Assembly: GCA_021844725.1 (NCBI GenBank)
Contig: JAKBSX010000052.1
Location: forward strand, 1 to 10,003
Source: Actinomycetes bacterium
GTDB lineage: Bacteria > Actinomycetota > Acidimicrobiia > Acidimicrobiales > Acidimicrobiaceae
DNA: 10,003 bases
Direction: 5' to 3'
Shown one piece after another: positions 6,331 to 10,003 of this stretch. Numbering within the stretch: position 1 is the first letter of the stretch; the number at the start of each line of letters is the position of its first letter. The translations under genes and the position numbers were made by a program. The notes beneath the pieces are model-generated. The model made no database searches, was not told the origin of the DNA, and worked only from the letters and a program-made list of their open reading frames with translations.

Positions 6331-7170
6331 TTAGCGATACACCAAGGTCCATTTGAAAAATCTCCTCTGTATCAATCTGACGACAACCACGTTGAATACT
6401 CCAATCAATGATGCCAAAAAGACCAATGCCAGAAGCTTTCCGGTTTGGAATCCCTCACCAAAGAAATTCAGCAGGTAGCCGAGTCCAACATTAGAGACCT
6501 CCATCTCACCCACTATCATCCCGATCACTGCTAACGCTACACCGATCCTGATGCCGGCAAAGATATAGGGAACAGAAGCTGGTAGGATAACTTTTCGAAC
6601 CAGTTGCCGCTCACTTAGACCCATGGTTTTCCCGACCTCTACATAGCCTCTGCTGACGTTGCGAAGTCCACCTGCCGTATTGAGCAAAACCGGGAAAAAC
6701 GTAATCAGAACCACAAAAAGTATTCTGGCTTTAGCCGAGATTCCAACCCAAACAATCAATAACGGGATCAACACATTCAATGGCGTTGCGTTTGCAGCAT
6801 TTATAAACGGTCCAAGCACACCCTCGGCCATAGCGTAACGACCGATCAGCATGCCAAAAATGATTCCAGCCACTAAGCCAATCCCAAGCCCAATATAGAG
6901 TTCTCTAATTGATATAGACAGAGCTGACTGGGCAGTACCCGCTTTGAACAAAGCCATGAAGTCTGACGCTACCTTAGCTGGTCCGGGTATCAACACCGCG
7001 CTGACAAAGCTGGAAGCAATTTGCCAAATCAACACTATTATTGCCGCTGTGACGAGCGGCGCCACTATCGACATCCATGGACGCTCCGCCAAAGGTGGCT
7101 TTGGTGGAGGTGGCATACGCTTTGCATCCTCAGCGCTTGCCACCTTGATTTCTGAAACAGTTGAACTCAT
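6331..7170 (-). CDS. ABC importer permease, SsuC/TauC/NrtB family (second permease)
   Basis: This 279-residue inner-membrane permease has about six hydrophobic segments (near 33-53, 90-110, 131-146, 148-165, 202-222 and 246-266). The EAA-type cytoplasmic loop that contacts the ATPase is at about 178-200, VGKTMGLSERQLVRKVILP being its core. The N-terminal cytoplasmic tail is proline-rich (MPPPPKPPLAERP, 19-31). Its ATG overlaps the ATPase stop by four bases (ATGA) and AAGGGG precedes it by 8 bases, so it is translationally coupled. It is the last gene of the operon and differs in sequence from the upstream permease, so the importer probably uses a heterodimeric pore rather than the homodimer usual in this family. 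Substrate is not predictable beyond the nitrate/sulfonate/taurine/pyrimidine-precursor class. Confidence 0.9.
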   Translation of the reverse strand: MSSTVSEIKVASAEDAKRMPPPPKPPLAERPWMSIVAPLVTAAIIVLIWQIASSFVSAVLIPGPAKVASDFMALFKAGTAQSALSISIRELYIGLGIGLVAGIIFGMLIGRYAMAEGVLGPFINAANATPLNVLIPLLIVWVGISAKARILFVVLITFFPVLLNTAGGLRNVSRGYVEVGKTMGLSERQLVRKVILPASVPYIFAGIRIGVALAVIGMIVGEMEVSNVGLGYLLNFFGEGFQTGKLLALVFLASLIGVFNVVVVRLIQRRFFKWTLVYR

Positions 7171-8015
7171 TCCAGCGTCCCCTTGCCGCCGCGAAGATGC
7201 GACATTATGTAACTTCGAAACTCTATTGCATGTGGATGTGCCCGAACGTCATAATCGGTACGAGGCCTTGGAAGATCCACATCAACTATTTCAGTAAGCC
7301 TTCCCGGATTGGGCTGAAACAATGCAATTCGATCTGAGAGGAATATTGCCTCGTCAACATCGTGGGTAACGAAAACGATAGTAGTTCCCAGCTTGGCCCA
7401 CAGGTTTGCAATCTCGATCTGAAGTGCCTCACGGGTAAAGTTATCGAGCTGGCCAAACGGCTCGTCCATAAGTAACACTTTCGGACGAACAGCTAATGCT
7501 CTTGCCACACCCACCCTTTGCTGCATACCTCCAGAAAGGGTATAGGGAGGAGCAGAAGCAAATGAAGCCAATCCGACCATTTCCAGAACCTCCATAGCCC
7601 TTTCGTGGCGGTCCTTCTTATTCACACCGCGTGCCTCGAGACCCAGTGCCGCGTTTTCAAGCACCGAGCGCCACGGCAGGAGGTTGATATCCTGAAAGAC
7701 ATACGCCATCTCCTGCGATACGCCGTCCAACGGAACCCCATCAAGTGCCCTTAGGCCCGCATCAGCCTTCTCAAGGCCATCGATGATTCGAAGAAGGGTT
7801 GTCTTTCCACAACCACTAGGCCCTACCAGGGAAATAAACTCCCCTGGTTTAACCGACAGGCTGACATGGTCAAGCGCAACAATGGTTCTCTCCTTGGTAA
7901 TGAACGTTTTGCACATGTCCTTTACTTCAAGTATCGGACGAGAACTAGATGCTGCAACTCCACTATCCACAGCTGTTGAGCCACCTGTTTTTGTATTTTG
8001 AGTGTCGTATGTCAT
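7167..8015 (-). CDS. ABC importer ATPase, SsuB/TauB/NrtD family
   Basis: This 282-residue ATPase powers the importer. All motifs are intact: Walker A GPSGCGKT (65-72), Q-loop Q108 in VFQD, signature LSGGMQQR (160-167), Walker B LLMDEP (181-186), D-loop QLD (189-191) and switch H218 in VTHD. The segment INLLPWRSVLENAALGLE (110-127) is typical of the nitrate/sulfonate/taurine group. The D-loop region reads FGQLDNFTRE where FGALDxxTR is more common. About 28 Ser/Thr/Gly-rich residues precede the domain. Its ATG shares one base with the TAA of the upstream permease (TAATG), and its stop overlaps the next permease by four bases, so all three are one translational unit. Family assignment is secure; substrate is not. 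Confidence 0.94.
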   Translation of the reverse strand: MTYDTQNTKTGGSTAVDSGVAASSSRPILEVKDMCKTFITKERTIVALDHVSLSVKPGEFISLVGPSGCGKTTLLRIIDGLEKADAGLRALDGVPLDGVSQEMAYVFQDINLLPWRSVLENAALGLEARGVNKKDRHERAMEVLEMVGLASFASAPPYTLSGGMQQRVGVARALAVRPKVLLMDEPFGQLDNFTREALQIEIANLWAKLGTTIVFVTHDVDEAIFLSDRIALFQPNPGRLTEIVDVDLPRPRTDYDVRAHPHAIEFRSYIMSHLRGGKGTLE

Positions 8016-8956
8016 TAAGAGGCACGCCTTCCTGCAGATGTATCAGCAATCCATGGAAATTTCACGTCTTGAACTTTCCTGGCGATTGCAAAGAGAATTA
8101 ACGCCAAACCTGTAGTTGTCACAATTGTCGCCACTAGGTCAGCGGTCTGGCTGTAACTACCAAATGTTGAACTTAGGCCACCAAGGCCGCTGTCCCCAAT
8201 TTCCTGGCCGCCAAGGATCATTCCGACGGCACCAACTGCCAAAGAAATCCTGATCCCGATAAAAATAAAAGGAATTGTCCCAGGGAAATAAACCTTCCAG
8301 GTTTGCTTCCACCCATTCAAACCAAATGCCTTGCCAACATCGGTGTAGCTCCCTCTAACTGCACGAACTCCCGCATATGTATTTACCAGCATTGGCCAAA
8401 GACAAATCACCATAATAAACGCAACGCGCGCATTCGTGCCAATTCCAAACCAAATTTCCATAACCGGCAGCAATGCAATGGAAGGAGTGGCATTTCCAAA
8501 AGCCACCAACGGCTCAAATGCCTTTTCTATCATCCTGACCCGGCCCATCAACAGGCCAATCCCGATACCGATCACTCCGGCAATCACGATTCCTGCGATC
8601 ATCTCAAACAGGGAGCTTACAAATGCACCCGGAAGCTTACCATCACCAATCAGATGAAAAAAGGAACTGATAACTGCAGAGGGGGTTGATATAAAGATTG
8701 GGTTCAAAAATGACCCCGAGATCTGCCACAGCGCAAGCGCTATTATAACTGCCACCCAACGCGCAATTCTCACCTTGTGCTGTTGGAATAACCCAACTTC
8801 GGGCTTATTTTGTTGAATCTCTAAAACACTGGTAGCCACCATAGCTCTGTTTCCCAAATTATCATCGAGTCCAACCCCGGCCTCCTGGGGATTTCCCAGA
8901 AGACCGGTAGCCGTAGCATCATTAGATGCAAACTCACTATTTGATTCACTTACCAC
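8015..8956 (-). CDS. ABC importer permease, SsuC/TauC/NrtB family (first permease)
   Basis: This 313-residue permease has hydrophobic segments near 67-84, 113-138, 153-170, 176-194, 231-249 and 274-293. The EAA-type loop is at about 207-229 with the core VGKAFGLNGWKQTWKVYFPG. Before the first helix is a polar N-terminal extension of about 60 residues, rich in Asn, Ser, Glu and Gln, which is longer than in most family members. The start is GTG 8956, directly after the TAA of the binding-protein gene (TAAGTG), with a weak GAGAG about 10 bases upstream; translation is probably coupled to the binding protein. A downstream start would shorten the extension but no better ribosome binding site is evident. 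It pairs with the second permease at 6331-7170. Confidence 0.9.
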   Translation of the reverse strand: MVSESNSEFASNDATATGLLGNPQEAGVGLDDNLGNRAMVATSVLEIQQNKPEVGLFQQHKVRIARWVAVIIALALWQISGSFLNPIFISTPSAVISSFFHLIGDGKLPGAFVSSLFEMIAGIVIAGVIGIGIGLLMGRVRMIEKAFEPLVAFGNATPSIALLPVMEIWFGIGTNARVAFIMVICLWPMLVNTYAGVRAVRGSYTDVGKAFGLNGWKQTWKVYFPGTIPFIFIGIRISLAVGAVGMILGGQEIGDSGLGGLSSTFGSYSQTADLVATIVTTTGLALILFAIARKVQDVKFPWIADTSAGRRAS

Positions 8957-10003
8957 TTAGTATGCACTCTCATGCGCACTGAACTGTGCCCAAGCGTTCT
9001 GCCAAGGAGTCAAATCCTGAAGCTGCGACTGAGGGTTCAGACCTGGCCCCTTGAGAGCATTCTGCTGCTTTGCCACACCTAGGTTGAACGCAATCACCGA
9101 AGAGGAGACGATTGATTTGCTTACTGGCCAACCTTGAATGCCTCTAAGCTCGTTCCACGCGGCCTGATACTGTGCAGTGGTGTCTGCATTGCTGGTGTAT
9201 GAAGCAGCGTGCTTAACCCATGCGGCCTCGTTGGTATTGAACAGTTTTGCAGATGCCAGCCAGGCAAGGTCAATCGCCTCTGCCATGGCAGGATGGGACT
9301 TCAACCATGAAGCCTTGGCACCCATGAAACTGTCTGCATATTGAGGCAGAATCGTGGCACCTACACCTAGTACATGAAAGTTTGGACCAGCCTTAGGAAC
9401 TGCATTTGAGTGGACGAATGCCACATCCACCTGTCCAGCTACCAAAGCATTGAAAGATGCGGTGCTGGCGCCAGTCTTCAGAATCGACACCTGGGAGGCG
9501 GTGAGACCAGCCTTCTTCAGTGCTGCAGTCAGAAGGACCTCATCCGGCGAAGCCACGCAGCAGATCGCAATCTTCTTACCCTTTAGGTCACTCAGCGAAG
9601 CAATACTCTTCTTGGCCAGAATCACATCGTCAAGCCGGGCCTGGTTTGGTCCAAATATCACTAACCCTGCATCAACAACAGCCGGCACAGGACCTGACAC
9701 CGAAACCAGCGAACCACTGGCAACTGCTAATTCAGCAGCATTACCTGACGCATTAGTCTGAGTTGCCGAGGCACCCCATTTCTTTAAGTAATACACCAAA
9801 TCGTGAACATTGGTGTCACCAATGTGAGCACTACCGGCAGCGTTTCCAATCTTGAAGGTCAATCCTTTTAGATTGGGTGTTCCGTTAGCATTGAAACTAA
9901 GGTGAGTAGCGGTCGACGGTTGGCCGGCTGCACTGGCACTTCCAGAACTTGCTGCCGATGTTGCCGTCGAGCTAGATGTTGAACTTCCTGAACCACAGCA
10001 CTC
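8957..10003 (-). CDS. ABC importer substrate-binding lipoprotein, NMT1/SsuA-like (5' end outside window)
   Basis: The reading frame is open from the right edge to TAA at 8959, giving 348 visible residues; the true start lies beyond 10003. The first visible residues are ECCGSGSSTSSS, followed by about 40 residues rich in Ser, Ala and Thr, the usual linker after the lipidated cysteine of a binding lipoprotein. The signal peptide itself is cut off. The fold-containing part begins near TFKIGNAAGSAH and includes SDLKGKKIAICCVASPDE and FNALVAGQVDVAFVH, blocks seen in NMT1/THI5-like and sulfonate/nitrate binding proteins. The protein would capture a small organic or inorganic ligand outside the membrane and deliver it to the two permeases encoded downstream. 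A TTG at 9862 could be misread as the start, but the lipoprotein-like sequence upstream argues against that. Confidence 0.88.
   Translation of the reverse strand, partial: ECCGSGSSTSSSTATSAASSGSASAAGQPSTATHLSFNANGTPNLKGLTFKIGNAAGSAHIGDTNVHDLVYYLKKWGASATQTNASGNAAELAVASGSLVSVSGPVPAVVDAGLVIFGPNQARLDDVILAKKSIASLSDLKGKKIAICCVASPDEVLLTAALKKAGLTASQVSILKTGASTASFNALVAGQVDVAFVHSNAVPKAGPNFHVLGVGATILPQYADSFMGAKASWLKSHPAMAEAIDLAWLASAKLFNTNEAAWVKHAASYTSNADTTAQYQAAWNELRGIQGWPVSKSIVSSSVIAFNLGVAKQQNALKGPGLNPQSQLQDLTPWQNAWAQFSAHESAY

Noticed and set aside
6944..7297. Plus-strand 117-residue frame spanning the ATPase-permease junction
   Set aside because: It lies antisense across two secure importer genes and has no domain signal.
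8303..8689. Plus-strand frames rich in Asn/His or Ile/Pro opposite the first permease
   Set aside because: The biased composition is what the complement of hydrophobic permease codons produces.
9860..9862. TTG 9862 as start of the binding protein
   Set aside because: The frame stays open to the window edge and the upstream residues are a typical lipoprotein linker, so the real start is outside the window.
1..10003. CRISPR arrays, insertion sequences, integrase or phage genes, tRNA and rRNA genes
   Set aside because: I looked for regularly spaced repeats, transposase-like proteins, terminal repeats and conserved RNA motifs and saw none.

Overview
This is a bacterial chromosomal segment of roughly even base composition. 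It has seven complete protein genes, one gene cut by the right edge, and probably the last 15 bases-worth of codons of another gene at the left edge. Three features suggest an actinobacterium: a five-helix, cysteine-rich succinate dehydrogenase anchor of the mycobacterial Sdh1 type, a stand-alone RibD-C 'pyrimidine reductase', and a gene start that looks leaderless. The base composition is much lower than in Streptomyces or Mycobacterium, so a mid-GC lineage such as Acidimicrobiia is plausible. That placement is inference; there is no rRNA or other marker here.

Layout. Positions 1-45 look like the tail of an upstream plus-strand gene. A 128-base spacer with an inverted repeat and a 31-base-spaced direct repeat leads into a Rieske non-heme iron oxygenase of the phthalate dioxygenase/LigXa class (174-1460, +). 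Hairpins follow it. A RibD-C/DHFR-fold reductase (1674-2393, +) comes next; its start codon lies inside a 16-bp-stem inverted repeat that also covers a -10-like TAAAAT. A strong hairpin at 2389-2427 separates it from the convergent sdhC-sdhA-sdhB operon (5902 down to 2448, -). A 428-base gap holds the sdh leader, a possible 36-codon ORF and the terminator of the next operon. The rest of the window is a minus-strand ABC importer operon in the order binding protein, permease, ATPase, permease (10003 down to 6331), with overlapping or abutting genes.

How the parts work. The sdh genes encode a complete three-subunit succinate:quinone oxidoreductase in which SdhC resembles the mycobacterial Sdh1 anchor reported to carry a membrane Rieske-type cluster. 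The importer belongs to the nitrate/sulfonate/taurine/NMT1-like family; its substrate cannot be read from sequence. The oxygenase has all the expected Rieske and mononuclear iron ligands but no reductase or ferredoxin partner in the window. A link between importer and oxygenase (uptake then oxidation of an organic compound) is possible, but they are about 5 kb apart in different operons. I see no CRISPR array, mobile element, tRNA or rRNA, and no clearly new multi-gene system. The most unusual signals are regulatory: the start-codon-spanning inverted repeat at 1641-1678 and the repeats ahead of the oxygenase.
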